Shown here one piece after another: positions 1-10,239 of a stretch of DNA of 64,000 nucleotides (positions are counted from its first letter, which is position 1; every line of letters begins with the position of its first letter). Under the pieces are notes generated by a model. That model was not told the origin of the DNA. It worked only from the letters and a program-made list of their open reading frames with translations, and made no database searches. Both the position numbers and the translations under genes were made by a program. The DNA is from Chrysophaeum taylorii (Eukaryota > Sar > Pelagophyceae > Pelagomonadales > Pelagomonadaceae): the NCBI GenBank assembly GCA_029834535.1, contig JAQMWT010000379.1, positions 310,001 through 374,000 of the forward strand, given 5' to 3'.

Positions 1-1022
1 GGCCTTCGAGGAGGCCCCGGTGCAGCGGCAGCGGCTGATCGCGTCGGGACGGGTGCTCCAGGCGGATGACACCCTCGCTTCGCACAAGCTCGAGGGGTCG
101 GAGGTGCGGACGGTTCACCTATCGATGCGGCCCGACGACGCCGCGGCTTCGTCGTCGCCCGCCGCTTCGTCTGCCGAGACGACCGTGGTCAACCCGCTGG
201 CGAGCGTCGACGCCTTGTCGGCGGCCCTGGCCTTGGACCCCGTGCCACCAGGGGAAGCGCGGGCGCGCGCCGACTCGACGGTGAGAGCCGCAGCTCGCGT
301 GAGGCTCCTCTCGAGCCTCCTCGCGCTCTACTGCGCGCTCAACAGCCTCACCGCGCTCCTCGACGCGACGACGGTCGACCCCTCGGCGAATGCGCCCGAC
401 CAGCACGCCGTCGTGGAGCTCGCGCTCAACGTCGGTGGTCTCTGGGTTGGGGGGGCGGGTCTCCGAGCCTCTCGCCACCTCGACCTCCCCAGCGCCGAGC
501 GCTACGACCGCTCGCTCCGCATCTTCGCCGTCACCTTCCTCTCGTACGAGGCGTATTATCGCATTGTCTTTTTGCCCAACACGGTGAACGACGACGACGA
601 CGAGGACCCGGACCTCGACGACGACCCGGACAGCGACAACCCTGGCGTACTAGGACCGGCCAACACGACCGAACACCAATCTCACCCTGTACACGACGAC
701 TACCGCGCCGTCGCCTCCTTCGGCGACGACGACCTCGGCGCCGGGACGGGAGCCTCGAGCGACACCGACGACATTACCTTGAGCCACGACTCCCAGATGC
801 TCTCAGGATTCGTCACCCTCATGCTCATGTCGGCCATCTGGCTCGTCTGCGTCAACAACTCCGCCAGACTCAGAGCCGAGCTCCGCGGCCTCCCGGCCCC
901 ATCCGATGACGCCGCGTTGCCCTCCTTCGCTCCAGCCACAACAACCCTGGTGCGTTCTCTTCTCTTTTTATACCACGACGATTACCACCGTCATAATAAG
1001 CCTCTCGTCGCCGCAGGATTGA
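1..1022 (+). CDS. Ubiquitin-like-domain membrane protein, 5' partial
   Basis: The reading frame is open from base 2, so the start lies outside the window. The first about 45 residues resemble the second half of a ubiquitin-like fold (QRLIASGRVLQADDTL, then VRTVHLSMR, as in ubiquitin QRLIFAGKQLEDG / LHLVLR). Hydrophobic segments follow (about 300-370, 415-470, 520-575 and 795-860), with an Asp-rich loop at about 585-650. UBL plus several membrane spans recalls TMUB1/2, HERPUD and Dsc3, which act in ER-associated degradation; that role is inference. A GT-AG intron at 950-1016 (67 nt) would join codon TTG-adjacent sequence to GAT TGA and end the protein at 1022. Without splicing the frame runs to 1156 with a basic, unconserved-looking tail, so I prefer the spliced end. 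Confidence 0.6.
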
Positions 1023-1376
1023 GTCTTCGTCCGTCACCGTCTCCGCGAGGGCGACGCGACTGCTTTCGTTCCCGACGCCTGCCTCCTCCGCGTTTCGGTC
1101 TCTCCCCCTCGTCACTCGTCACTTGTTTCTCGCTCGCTCCCTCCCCCATTAATTAAAAAATTAGTCCGTTTATAAAGATATGCACATGAAACTTCTTCGT
1201 GAAACTAACTTCTTTCTTTGGTAAAAGATCTTCGTGCGTAACCGACGACGGCGGCGACGACGTACCGTTGGGTGCGTGCGCGGGTCGGCCGCTGTCGGTG
1301 ACCTGTACGGCGATGACGCTTTTTGAAGCAGTACCGTCGGTCGAAGAGGAAGGTGCACCAGTTGATCGAAAGGAGC

Positions 1377-4300
1377 ATGGATGATATCGTCAGTAGTAGT
1401 CTCGCAGTGGAAGAAGAAGAGGATGTCGGTCTCGAGATTGAGCGAGCGGCTGCGCGGGCGCGGACGTCGACACTTGTCGTCATGGAGCAGCTCGCCGCGG
1501 CGTCGGTCCCCGAGGCGGAATGGGTCGAATACTTCACCGAGCGGGGAAATGCCTACTACTACAACGAGGCGACGGGGGAGTCCCGTTGGGAGCTGCCAAC
1601 ACCCGAAACCCTCGGCCTGCGCCTGCGCCTCAGGGCTGAGCTCGCCGACGACGCCAATTTTGCGATCGTGCCGGTCACCGACGACGCTGACGACGCGTTA
1701 GGCGTGGAAGCGACTGTTGACGAGGACGCGGCTGCCGCCGAGGTTGAGCCGTTGCGTATTGAAGAAGAAACGCAGCAGCACAGCAGCAACACCCACAAAT
1801 CGCGAGCGGTCGTGCGGCGCGAGTCGGCGGACGATGCGGAGCGCGAACTCGCAGCGAGAGAGGGTCGCGAGGCATGCGTGAGCCTCACGGCGCGGGGGTT
1901 CGTGCACCAAATGCTCGAGGAGTTCGTCGACTCGCACGTGGCCAAGTGGGTTCTCATGCGGCGCGAGAAGGCGCGCGAGACGCAGCGTGCGTTACGGATT
2001 GCGAGCCACGCGGCCTACCGTGTCAACAAGGCGATGATCGCGCAGGGTGAGGAGGAAGAGGAGGACGAGGAGGTGCTGCGGCAGGAGCGGCGGCAGCGCG
2101 TGGCCGAGGAGACGGCCAGGCAGCAACGGGCGCGCGAAGAGGAGGCCCAAGCGGCGGCGCGACGCGAGATCGCCGCCAGAGACACGGGACTCGACGCAGC
2201 CGGCAACGGGGACGAGACGGCGTCATGCGTCGAGCGCGCGCTCGCAGCGGCGACGAGCCGGCTGGTGCGACGCGTCGCGCTGGTCGAGTGCGACCTCGGC
2301 GACGACGACATGGGTCGCGTCGCGGAGGCGTTGTCTTCGTCGGCGGTCACACATCTAGAGCTAGGCCGGAATAGGATCACGAGTGTCGGCGTCCGGACGC
2401 TCGCCGGGACGACCTGCGTCTCGCTGCGAGACCTTCACGTCAACAACAACGCCGTTGGTGACGACGGCGTCGCGGCGATTTGCGAGTCATTCTTGGGGTT
2501 TGCCGACGACAAGGAAAAGGCGTCGCTTCGGGCGCTCAACCTGGTCGGTAACCCCGTGAGCGCCGATGGCACCAAGCGACTCGCGAGAGCACTCCTCGTT
2601 CGCCGGTGCGAACTCGCGACGCTCCGGCTCGGCGGGGCCTGCGCGTCCAAGGCGGCGTTCAAGCCGCGCGGCAAAGCCGAATATGCGCTCCGTGAGATCG
2701 TGCCGGGCAATCGAGGCGCCGCGCTGCTCGCCGCCGCGCTACTTGCGCCCGCATCAGGGTTCGGGAACCGGCCGCAGGCGCTGCTGACGTCACTATGCGT
2801 CGCGCATTGCGGGATCGGCGTCGATGGCGCTCGAGCGCTCGCGGCCGCGCTCTATTGCGAACCGCCTGTGACGCGCATCGACGTGACGGGCAACCCTCTC
2901 GAGGGCCCCGGCGTCGGCGCGCCACTGGTCGCGAGGCGCACCCATCCGAACCGTCTCCCGCCCCCCCTCGCCGCCGACGACTCGGCCAAGATCGTGCCCG
3001 ACGGCGGCGTTGCGGCGCTCGCGCTCGCACTCGAGGCGACGTCGACGGTGTCGTCAGTCGTTAAGGCGGACGACGTCGCAACGCAAGCCTACCTCCTCAG
3101 CCTGGCGCGGCGGCCTCCGCCTAAGTTTTGGCGGCGGCAGCGCGCGCTCGGGGCCGAGGCCTGCGCGTCGCGGGAGTGGCTGCTCGACGTCGCGGGGATG
3201 CTCGGGCTCTCGATGCCAGCTCGCGGCGAGCAGCGCGCCGTCGCACGTCTCGAGCTCTTGGCGGCTCCTTTCGTGTCTTCGTCGGAGCAGCAAAAAAACG
3301 CGTGGTGGACCGAGTTGACGGCGCGCATCGCCGCGGTCTGGCCTCCCTCGGAACATCGTGACGAGCTGGGACGGTTTGAAGATTTTGCGCTGACAGGCGA
3401 GCTGCCACCGAGAGGGGCCACATGGCACGAGCTCGTACGGGCCAAGTTGGTGCTCGAGGTGGTGCTCGAGAACCGGCGCCAAGCGGTCGTGGCGGCCGAG
3501 GCTGCGGCAAGCGCGCTCGAGGCGCGCGCGGCCGAGGCCCGCGACGCCAACGCCGAGCGACGGAGGCGGCGCAGGCCCGCGACGCCGGAGGACCGCGGCG
3601 CTTCGGTCGCGGCAGCGGCGGCGCGACGGGCTGTCCGCGAGGCTCAGGACGAGATCGACCGCAGGAGGGGCCAAATCGCGCGGGCCACAGTCAGGCAGGC
3701 AACTCTGGCGCGGACCGCGGCGAGCCTCGTCGCCGACACCGATCGTTTTGCCGCGGCGAGCGCCGACGAGGCGATGCGCGCCGAGACGACGTCGACGGAC
3801 GCGGTCGCGCGGAAGCGCCGCGCGGCCACGCGGGCGGCCGCGTGGCTCGCATCTTCGGCCAAGACCCGTCTGGCAACGCTCAAGGCGGCGAGAGCCCTGA
3901 CGAAGGAGCGAGGTGCGGAGCTGCGCGACGCGCTGACCGAGGCATTTGAGAGCGAGCGCAAGGCCCTGAACGATCTCAAGGCGGCGACAGCGGAGCGAGA
4001 GCGACGGACGCGCCTCGAGAGGGACGCGAGCTGCGAGACGAGCGTTCGCGCGGCCGAGACCCGAGCTGCAGAAGCCGCACGCGACGTCAAGAGCGAGAAA
4101 TCGCGAATGGAGCGGCTCGAGGGCTTCATCGACCACCTCGACGCTGCGGCGACGGAACGAGCGCCACTCTCGCTCCGGAGGGAGCTCGTGCCGGCACCGA
4201 CCGGCTGCAAGGCGATCGACGACGCGTTAGCCAACGAAAGGGCCGAATCGCTGCGCTGTCGCGCCGAGCTCGCGGTTGCAGAGGCCCAGCTCGCCTCCTC

Positions 4301-4997
4301 GTCTGAAGAACGCGGACTGCTGGTCGCGGCGCGAGTCGCGGCGGCCGCGCGGTGTGCCGACGCGGACCGCCGCGTCGAGGAGGCCCAGTGCGACGCGACC
4401 GCGATTCGGCTCGCGACCCAGCCTGTCGTCACCGAAACGCTCCGCGACCACGACAAGAACCTCGTGCGGGCGATTAAGCCGAACGGCGACGCGCTCGCCG
4501 TTGCGTTTAGTGCTACGACGGTCCGCGCGCTCGTCGCAAGGGAACGCGCCCGGCGCGAAGCCCTGGAGAGCCAGCTGCTGCTCATGGCCGAGCACAAGCG
4601 ACGACGAAGAGAAGCTCGCAGAGAGCTCCGCGATCTCCGGAGACTAAGTCCAAGGACGCAGTTCGAAACCGTCCGCAAGCGCATCCACGAAATCCGTAAA
4701 GACGGGTATCCGACGACTGAGGCGGGCGTCAAACTCCTTGCCAAGCTACGGGGCTTCAAGGCGAAGGCAAAGGAAGCTTTAAAAAAACAGCGAAATGTCG
4801 ACGGCCAGCGCGCCCTCCCGTGTGGTGGCGGCGACGGCGGCGGCGGCGATATTGCCGAGTTCAGTGGTGTCGAACGTCCCGCGTCCGACGTCGACCACGT
4901 CCTGCATCCCGAGGAGGAGGCGGAAGTTGGTGCTGTTATTGCCCCAGCTTCGATCACACTACTCCCCGAGGTGGACGCCGCTCCAGATCAACAATAA
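1377..4997 (+). CDS. WW domain - leucine-rich repeat - coiled-coil protein
   Basis: Single-exon frame; ATG at 1377 chosen because the upstream in-frame extension has only a TTG start. About 1206 residues. A WW domain lies at residues 47-75 (EWVEYFTERGNAYYYN, then GESRWELP) with both tryptophans and the YYY block. An Arg/Glu-rich helix follows, then ribonuclease-inhibitor-type LRRs at about 290-430 and 465-520 (VTHLELGRNRITSVGVRTL and LRDLHVNNNAVGDDGV). From about residue 690 to 1190 it is an Ala/Glu/Arg coiled coil. No enzymatic motif is visible. WW domains bind proline-rich peptides and LRRs bind proteins, so a scaffold role, possibly cytoskeletal or ciliary, is inference. Long frames on the opposite strand are GC-rich shadows. 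Confidence 0.85.
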   Translation: MDDIVSSSLAVEEEEDVGLEIERAAARARTSTLVVMEQLAAASVPEAEWVEYFTERGNAYYYNEATGESRWELPTPETLGLRLRLRAELADDANFAIVPVTDDADDALGVEATVDEDAAAAEVEPLRIEEETQQHSSNTHKSRAVVRRESADDAERELAAREGREACVSLTARGFVHQMLEEFVDSHVAKWVLMRREKARETQRALRIASHAAYRVNKAMIAQGEEEEEDEEVLRQERRQRVAEETARQQRAREEEAQAAARREIAARDTGLDAAGNGDETASCVERALAAATSRLVRRVALVECDLGDDDMGRVAEALSSSAVTHLELGRNRITSVGVRTLAGTTCVSLRDLHVNNNAVGDDGVAAICESFLGFADDKEKASLRALNLVGNPVSADGTKRLARALLVRRCELATLRLGGACASKAAFKPRGKAEYALREIVPGNRGAALLAAALLAPASGFGNRPQALLTSLCVAHCGIGVDGARALAAALYCEPPVTRIDVTGNPLEGPGVGAPLVARRTHPNRLPPPLAADDSAKIVPDGGVAALALALEATSTVSSVVKADDVATQAYLLSLARRPPPKFWRRQRALGAEACASREWLLDVAGMLGLSMPARGEQRAVARLELLAAPFVSSSEQQKNAWWTELTARIAAVWPPSEHRDELGRFEDFALTGELPPRGATWHELVRAKLVLEVVLENRRQAVVAAEAAASALEARAAEARDANAERRRRRRPATPEDRGASVAAAAARRAVREAQDEIDRRRGQIARATVRQATLARTAASLVADTDRFAAASADEAMRAETTSTDAVARKRRAATRAAAWLASSAKTRLATLKAARALTKERGAELRDALTEAFESERKALNDLKAATAERERRTRLERDASCETSVRAAETRAAEAARDVKSEKSRMERLEGFIDHLDAAATERAPLSLRRELVPAPTGCKAIDDALANERAESLRCRAELAVAEAQLASSSEERGLLVAARVAAAARCADADRRVEEAQCDATAIRLATQPVVTETLRDHDKNLVRAIKPNGDALAVAFSATTVRALVARERARREALESQLLLMAEHKRRRREARRELRDLRRLSPRTQFETVRKRIHEIRKDGYPTTEAGVKLLAKLRGFKAKAKEALKKQRNVDGQRALPCGGGDGGGGDIAEFSGVERPASDVDHVLHPEEEAEVGAVIAPASITLLPEVDAAPDQQ

Positions 4998-5198
4998 TGT
5001 CTCTCTTAAGCCAACAGCAGCAGCAGCGGCGTTATTAGAGCTGATACGTGGCGCTGTGTACACGAACGAACGAACGAACGAAAGAATCCGGCGGTGGTGG
5101 GATCTCGTGGGATACCAGGACTTGTATGATCAACGTGGACGTGATGATGATGATCTCGTAGTAGCGCCGAACGAAGAAAAGTGGCGAAGGAAGGAGGT

Positions 5199-6884
5199 CT
5201 AGGTCGTGCAGACAATCTCGTCATCAACGCCTTCCAGGAGCGGCGTCGGGTAAGGGTGGAGAAAGAAGCGGAGCCAGCGCTGCGGCGGCGGGAGGAGAGC
5301 GATTTCGTCGTCGTCGCAGGGCGTTTTGGTAGGCTTTCCGGAAGGAAGGCGGAGCGCGACGCACGCGACGGAACCGTCGGGGAAAGCCGTGAAGCGCGCG
5401 CCCATCGAAGCGTCGTGGAGGCGCCACTGAGTGGGCGTGGTCGCGCCCCGCGGGAGCTTTACGTAGTCGACGAAGAAGGCCTCGTCTCTCTCTGCGGCGA
5501 CCGTCAGCAGACGGCGGAGCTCGTAGGCAGGAGCGGCAAACTTAAGGCCGCGATCGCGTACGGCGGCGGCGTCGTGGCTCGAGGTGAGGGCGGTCCCGGC
5601 GTGATCGTCGTCGCGGTAATAGTAGTTGCGCGAGGCGTAGAACTCGTAGTACTTACCGCTCGAGCCCGTCGCGTCGAGGATGGCGCGCGCGTGCGGCGGT
5701 TGGTCGGCCGAGATGTCGGCCCCGTGGAGCATGCGGAAGAGTGCCGTAGAATTCGAATCTTCGATGCGGACCATGCCGCCGCCAAAGGCGTCGAAGAGGA
5801 ATCCGGCGGGGGCGGTGTCGCGGAACCACTTCTGGAAGAGGCCCGTCGGCACGAGGAGGTGGTTGGTCGGGCCTCCGAACTGTTTGAGATTCCCGTACAT
5901 CGTCGAGGAGGCCATGGCCATGACGCCGAAAACCGGGGCGCCGAAGCCGTAGGCGAGGCTGACGACGAGGGCAAGGATCCACTCGGCGCCGTAGAGGGTC
6001 GGCGACTCGGCGGTGCCCGGAAGGTCGGAGGCGAACGCCGAGCGGAAGTAGAGGACGCTAAACGAGAGGAAGGCGAAGCCCGAGGCGTCGACGTTGCCCT
6101 CGTGGCAATGCAAAAAGAGCGCGAGGAGGCCCGCACCAAGTGCAACGGGCACCGCGAAGGTCCGAAGGTCCGCCGCCTTGAGTTTCTCGATCGACGACGA
6201 GAGGGAGCCGGGGAAGAAGACGACGAGGCGCGAACACATCGCAATCGAGAAACCGCCCGCGTACGTGACGGGCATCAGGTTAATCGTGAAGTGAAAGATG
6301 ATGGCCGTGCAGATGCCGGCTCTGGGGGCGAGCCACAGCACAATCGGCACGAGGAACTCGATGCCCACGACCTGCGCGGGCGCCGACAACATAAGATATT
6401 TAGCGAACGTTCCGTCGGCGGGGATTTGCGAAGGCCGGAACAGCGCCGCCGCGAGCTCGGCGACGAGCGTGTTGGCGCACGAAGACCTCGGGTCGAGAAA
6501 CGAGGTCGTGAGCTTCCAGAACGCGGCGGAGAAATAGAGCACGACCAGCATGCACCGGACGGCGGGCAGAAACGTCCTCATTTTTCCGCGGCACGCGACA
6601 AACAACATCTCGGTCAGAGCGACCCAGACCATGTGGTCCCATACCGCCGGCATCCAAAAGCCCCACGAGATGACGTTGACGACGTGCGCCGCGACGAGCG
6701 CGTACCGCGTCGGAAACACGAGGCAAGCGAGCACCAGCGGAAGCCGACACGCGAGGTCGTTCCGGACGTTGATTGGCCGAAAGTCCATCGCCCCCGAGAT
6801 CCCAAAAAGCCGATCGATGTGCGGCAACAGCTGGTGGATGCACCATGCTCTCCCGTACTCGGCTAGCAACGACCTCTCTTCCAT
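5199..6884 (-). CDS. Multi-pass membrane protein, possibly HTTM-like
   Basis: Intronless frame of 561 residues; ATG at 6884 (MEERSLLAEYGRAW), since the longer frame begins only with TTG. Eight or so hydrophobic segments fill the first 340 residues, including PLVLACLVFPTRYALVAAHV and a long run around VGIEFLVPIVLWLAPRAG. The segment YFSAAFWKLTTSFLDP resembles the HTTM / vitamin-K gamma-carboxylase-like membrane core, in which a Lys-Leu pair follows a helix, but this is weak. The C-terminal 220 residues are soluble. It ends just downstream of the WW-LRR gene (convergent, about 200 bp apart). Family is uncertain; a generic multi-pass protein is all that is firm. A 561-residue frame on the other strand is rejected as a shadow. 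Confidence 0.7.
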   Translation of the reverse strand: MEERSLLAEYGRAWCIHQLLPHIDRLFGISGAMDFRPINVRNDLACRLPLVLACLVFPTRYALVAAHVVNVISWGFWMPAVWDHMVWVALTEMLFVACRGKMRTFLPAVRCMLVVLYFSAAFWKLTTSFLDPRSSCANTLVAELAAALFRPSQIPADGTFAKYLMLSAPAQVVGIEFLVPIVLWLAPRAGICTAIIFHFTINLMPVTYAGGFSIAMCSRLVVFFPGSLSSSIEKLKAADLRTFAVPVALGAGLLALFLHCHEGNVDASGFAFLSFSVLYFRSAFASDLPGTAESPTLYGAEWILALVVSLAYGFGAPVFGVMAMASSTMYGNLKQFGGPTNHLLVPTGLFQKWFRDTAPAGFLFDAFGGGMVRIEDSNSTALFRMLHGADISADQPPHARAILDATGSSGKYYEFYASRNYYYRDDDHAGTALTSSHDAAAVRDRGLKFAAPAYELRRLLTVAAERDEAFFVDYVKLPRGATTPTQWRLHDASMGARFTAFPDGSVACVALRLPSGKPTKTPCDDDEIALLPPPQRWLRFFLHPYPTPLLEGVDDEIVCTT

Positions 6885-7074
6885 AGATTGTAATCTATGA
6901 TGTGATGCGTCGCCCGCGGCGTCGTCGCCGGAGGATAATAATTCCAGTACGAACTTCAATACCCGAACATGCAGGATCCTTCTGGAAGTAGTATGTTATG
7001 TGTAGAATCTTTAATAATGCTGGGACACACGACAACAACAACATAGTAGAAGTTGTAGAGCTGCAAGCAACATC

Positions 7075-9446
7075 ATGGTGGTGGCGGCTGCGTTGACGAC
7101 GGGCTTGGTCGCGACGCTTTTCGCGTTTTTGCCGGCATCGGTCAATTCAAAGTGCTTGTCGAAGGATTACCTCGAAGAGGAGTTCATTTCATTCTTTGAG
7201 GATCCAACGATTACCTCGCTCCCAACCGATGGCTCTTGCTGCCAGATGGATATCTGCGGTATCCCGTGTTCTGCCGATGACAAGGACGTCGACATGGGCT
7301 ACGGCGTCGCTGTCGTGGTTGCGATCGTGATTTTTTGCATCATCGGCATCGTCGCCGCGATGAAGATCAAGGGGGACGTGACTCAGTTCTTCGTCGCCGG
7401 CCGCAGGCTGAGCCTTCCCGTCGTGACGCTGACCCTCGCGAGCCAGTGCATCGACTCCAACTCGGTGCTCGGGAACGGGGATCTGTCGTACAAATTCCAC
7501 TTCTACGACGGCGCGTGCCTCCCGATCGGTCTCGGCATCAGTCTCCTGTTGAACGGAATGTTTTTGGCGCGTCACATGAACAAGGCCGAGCTCCTGACGC
7601 TCCCCGACCTCTACGGCCGGACCTACGGCCCGCTCTGCGAAGTGATCGGCGCCTGCATCACGATCACCTCCTTCTTGGCGCTCCTCGCCGGGAATCTCGT
7701 GGGATGCGGCACGATCCTCGCGTTCTTGTTCGGCCTCTCGCTCAAGGGCGGGATCACCGTCTCGGGGCTCATCATGTGGCTCTACACGGCGTCGGGCGGC
7801 ATCCTCTCGGTCGCGTACTCGGACGTCGCCCAGGCCTCGCTGGGTATCACGGCCATCGCCGTGTGCGGGTGGTGGTGCTACCGCCACGGCCACAAGGCTC
7901 CCCCCGATTCGATCGGCTTTCCCGGCTACGCGTACCCCGACACGTTCGGCCAGCGCGTCTGCTCAAAGTACGACGGTGTCCCGTGCGTGTACGACGAGAC
8001 CCGCTGCTGCTACAACGAAGAGAAGTGGTGCGGCGCGAACTCGACCTTTTGCCGCACCGACAACGCCGCGTACTGGTGGAAGGGCGCCGACGACCGCATT
8101 TTCGATTCGTTTCCGACGCAGAAGGACAACTCGATGCTCAACCCCCGCGCGCTCTGGCCGTGAGTGTAGTGTGCTTCGTGTCGTCGTCGTTCGTTCGTCG
8201 CGACGACCACCCGGAACGCCCCCTCCTTCTTCTCTCGCAGGTTTCCGAACGCGATCTTCTGGAATTGGGCGACGATCATCATTCTCGCGTTTGGAAACCT
8301 CGCCGCGATCGACTTCCAGGCGCGTTGCATGGCGGCCAAGAACGAAACGGTCGCGACCCTCGGCAATCTCATCGCCGGCTCCCTCGGCATCCTGGTCGGC
8401 GTCCCGTTCGCCTTCATCGGGGGCGTCTCGCGGTACTACTACGGTGCCGACTCAAAGTACGCCAAGTTCGAAGCCGACACGTGTTCGAGGTCGATCGACT
8501 TCCCGACGTGCGCGCGGTGGAAACCCGACCCCAAGGCCAACCTGCGGCTGCTGACCCACGAGGCGCCCAACTGGTTGGGCGGCTGGACGTTGGTCGGGAT
8601 CGTCGCGGCGAGCATGTCGACCTCCGACGGCGCCATTTTAGCGATGTCGACCGTCGCCGCGCACAACCTCTTCCGTCGCCTTCCCCAGTTCGTCAAGGCA
8701 TTTCCCGAGGATCTCGTCACGATGGAGAACCTCCTCTTCCTGACGCGGGTCTTCGGCTTGCCGTGTACGATCGTCGCGATCCTCATCGGCTCCTTCGCCA
8801 AATCCGACCACGCCGCCGGAGCCACGGGCTACCTCCTCATCGTCGCGTTCGACATCGTCCTCGCGGGATGCGTGCGCGCTCGAGTCGTTGTTGTTGTCTT
8901 TATTATTTGTGCAGGTGGTGCCGATCTTCACGGCCTTCTACGTCAAAAACCCGTCTCCCAACGCCGGCCTCCTCGCGATGGTCGCCGGCACCGTCGTGCG
9001 CGTCGTCCTCGAGTTCTCGTTGCCCAAGGTACGCGCGTCTCTTCTTCCCGTAACCCCGCGATTCTTCACGCCAGGACGGCAACCTCATCTTGCCTTTCAA
9101 GACAGACGAGTTCCTCGACTACGGCACGCCGCGGACCAGCAAGTTACCGACCTTCTTCGACGCTCCGCCGGAGGACCTCTGGACGCCGGGGGAGGACGAG
9201 TGTCCTCAGGACCGTCTCCGCGACTTTACGGGGGTCGATTCCCTCGCGAGCCCGCTCTTCTCGCTCATCGTCTTCTTCTCGGTGCACTACTACGAAAAAT
9301 CGACGGGGAAGACCTTGAAACTCGTGCCGAAAAGCTGGGAATGGATGGTTACCCCCGTCCCCAAGCCCGTCCAGGCCAAGCCCGTTCCCGACTCGGACAA
9401 AGGCGACATCAATCTCGATTGTTCGGAACAGAACAACGTTCTCTAA
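7075..9446 (+). CDS. Sodium:solute symporter family transporter
   Basis: Four exons by GT-AG splicing with continuous frame: 7075-8159, 8241-8871, 8915-9028, 9075-9446; 733 residues. Introns are 81, 43 and 46 nt. The N-terminus is signal-like, followed by a Cys-rich outside segment. The core has the SSS pattern of many helices: FVAGRRLSLPVVTLTLAS with a Ser/Asn-rich helix, TASGGILSVAYSDVAQ, and ASMSTSDGAILAMSTVAAHN, which are typical of the family (sodium-coupled uptake of solutes such as urea, proline or sugars). A second Cys-rich loop (about residues 300-345) is likely extracellular. The substrate cannot be read from sequence; urea/DUR3-type transport is one possibility. Length fits eukaryotic SSS members (about 650-750). 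Confidence 0.85.
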
Positions 9447-10119
9447 GAGATATCCCACACCTTGTACACATATACATGCATGCATACATATCCGCGCCGC
9501 TCGATCGACATCATTGGCGCGCGCTCGATGGCGCGCTGTGCCCTTTCTTGCGGTCTCAAACCTTGCGGGTCCATCGCGTCACGGTCCTTCATCTCGTAAC
9601 TCGTTTAAATTATCCATCCTCTGGCAACATACACGTCCTTTGTTTTCGCGTGCCTGCCCTCGACGCATTGGGTTTTCATTTTCCTCTCTTTTGCAACAGC
9701 AGCAGCACCAGCAGCAGTTTGCTCTCTTCCAAGGCGGCGTCTAGCAAAGTGCTTTTCTCACCTCCGATCTATCCCGTGCGTCGCGCTGCTGCTGTAATGC
9801 AGCCCTCCTCGCCTGAATGATGAATCATCCCATGCAGCAATGGCATGTGGTGCTCTACTTATTTGGTAGTGAAGGAGACGGCGCGGAGTAGAGTGTGATA
9901 CTCATCACGCTCACGAAAGCCGAGTTCGCGGTATAATAATAAGCATGAGAAGCGGCGAGGATGCAAGGGTGACATACTAAACGTAAATAGAGTGGACGCT
10001 CGGAGAAGCCAGATTGGTGGTTTCTCTTGGAAGCGGCCCCCCACGCGGGCGCGCGGGGACCGCGGGAGGAAGACGCGCGTCGCGGGTCGTCGTCCTGTGC
10101 GTGCATTGAGGGAATCTCG

Positions 10120-10157
<38 letters not shown>

Positions 10158-10239
10158 AAAAAAAGGGCACGCGAACAGCGTTATTAGATCTTGGGTCGCA
10201 TGCGAATTAGATCGACCTGATTAAGGCGCCATCACCATC
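9447..10239. other. Gene-free spacer with TCG microsatellite
   Basis: No convincing coding sequence. It holds 3' flank of the symporter, short CAG/CAA-rich stretches near 9690-9720, and a perfect (TCG)n run at about 10120-10156 that creates spurious Ser, Asp or Arg runs in several frames. The downstream gene on the minus strand starts its 3' end at 10240. Confidence 0.6.
10120..10156. repeat. (TCG)n microsatellite
   Basis: Uninterrupted TCG trinucleotide repeat of about 12 units in the intergenic spacer. Confidence 0.95.

Noticed and set aside
5181-6866. 561-codon plus-strand frame
   Set aside because: It mirrors the membrane-protein gene and is a run of charged Arg/Glu/Gly codons without any domain, as expected for the complement of a GC-rich gene.
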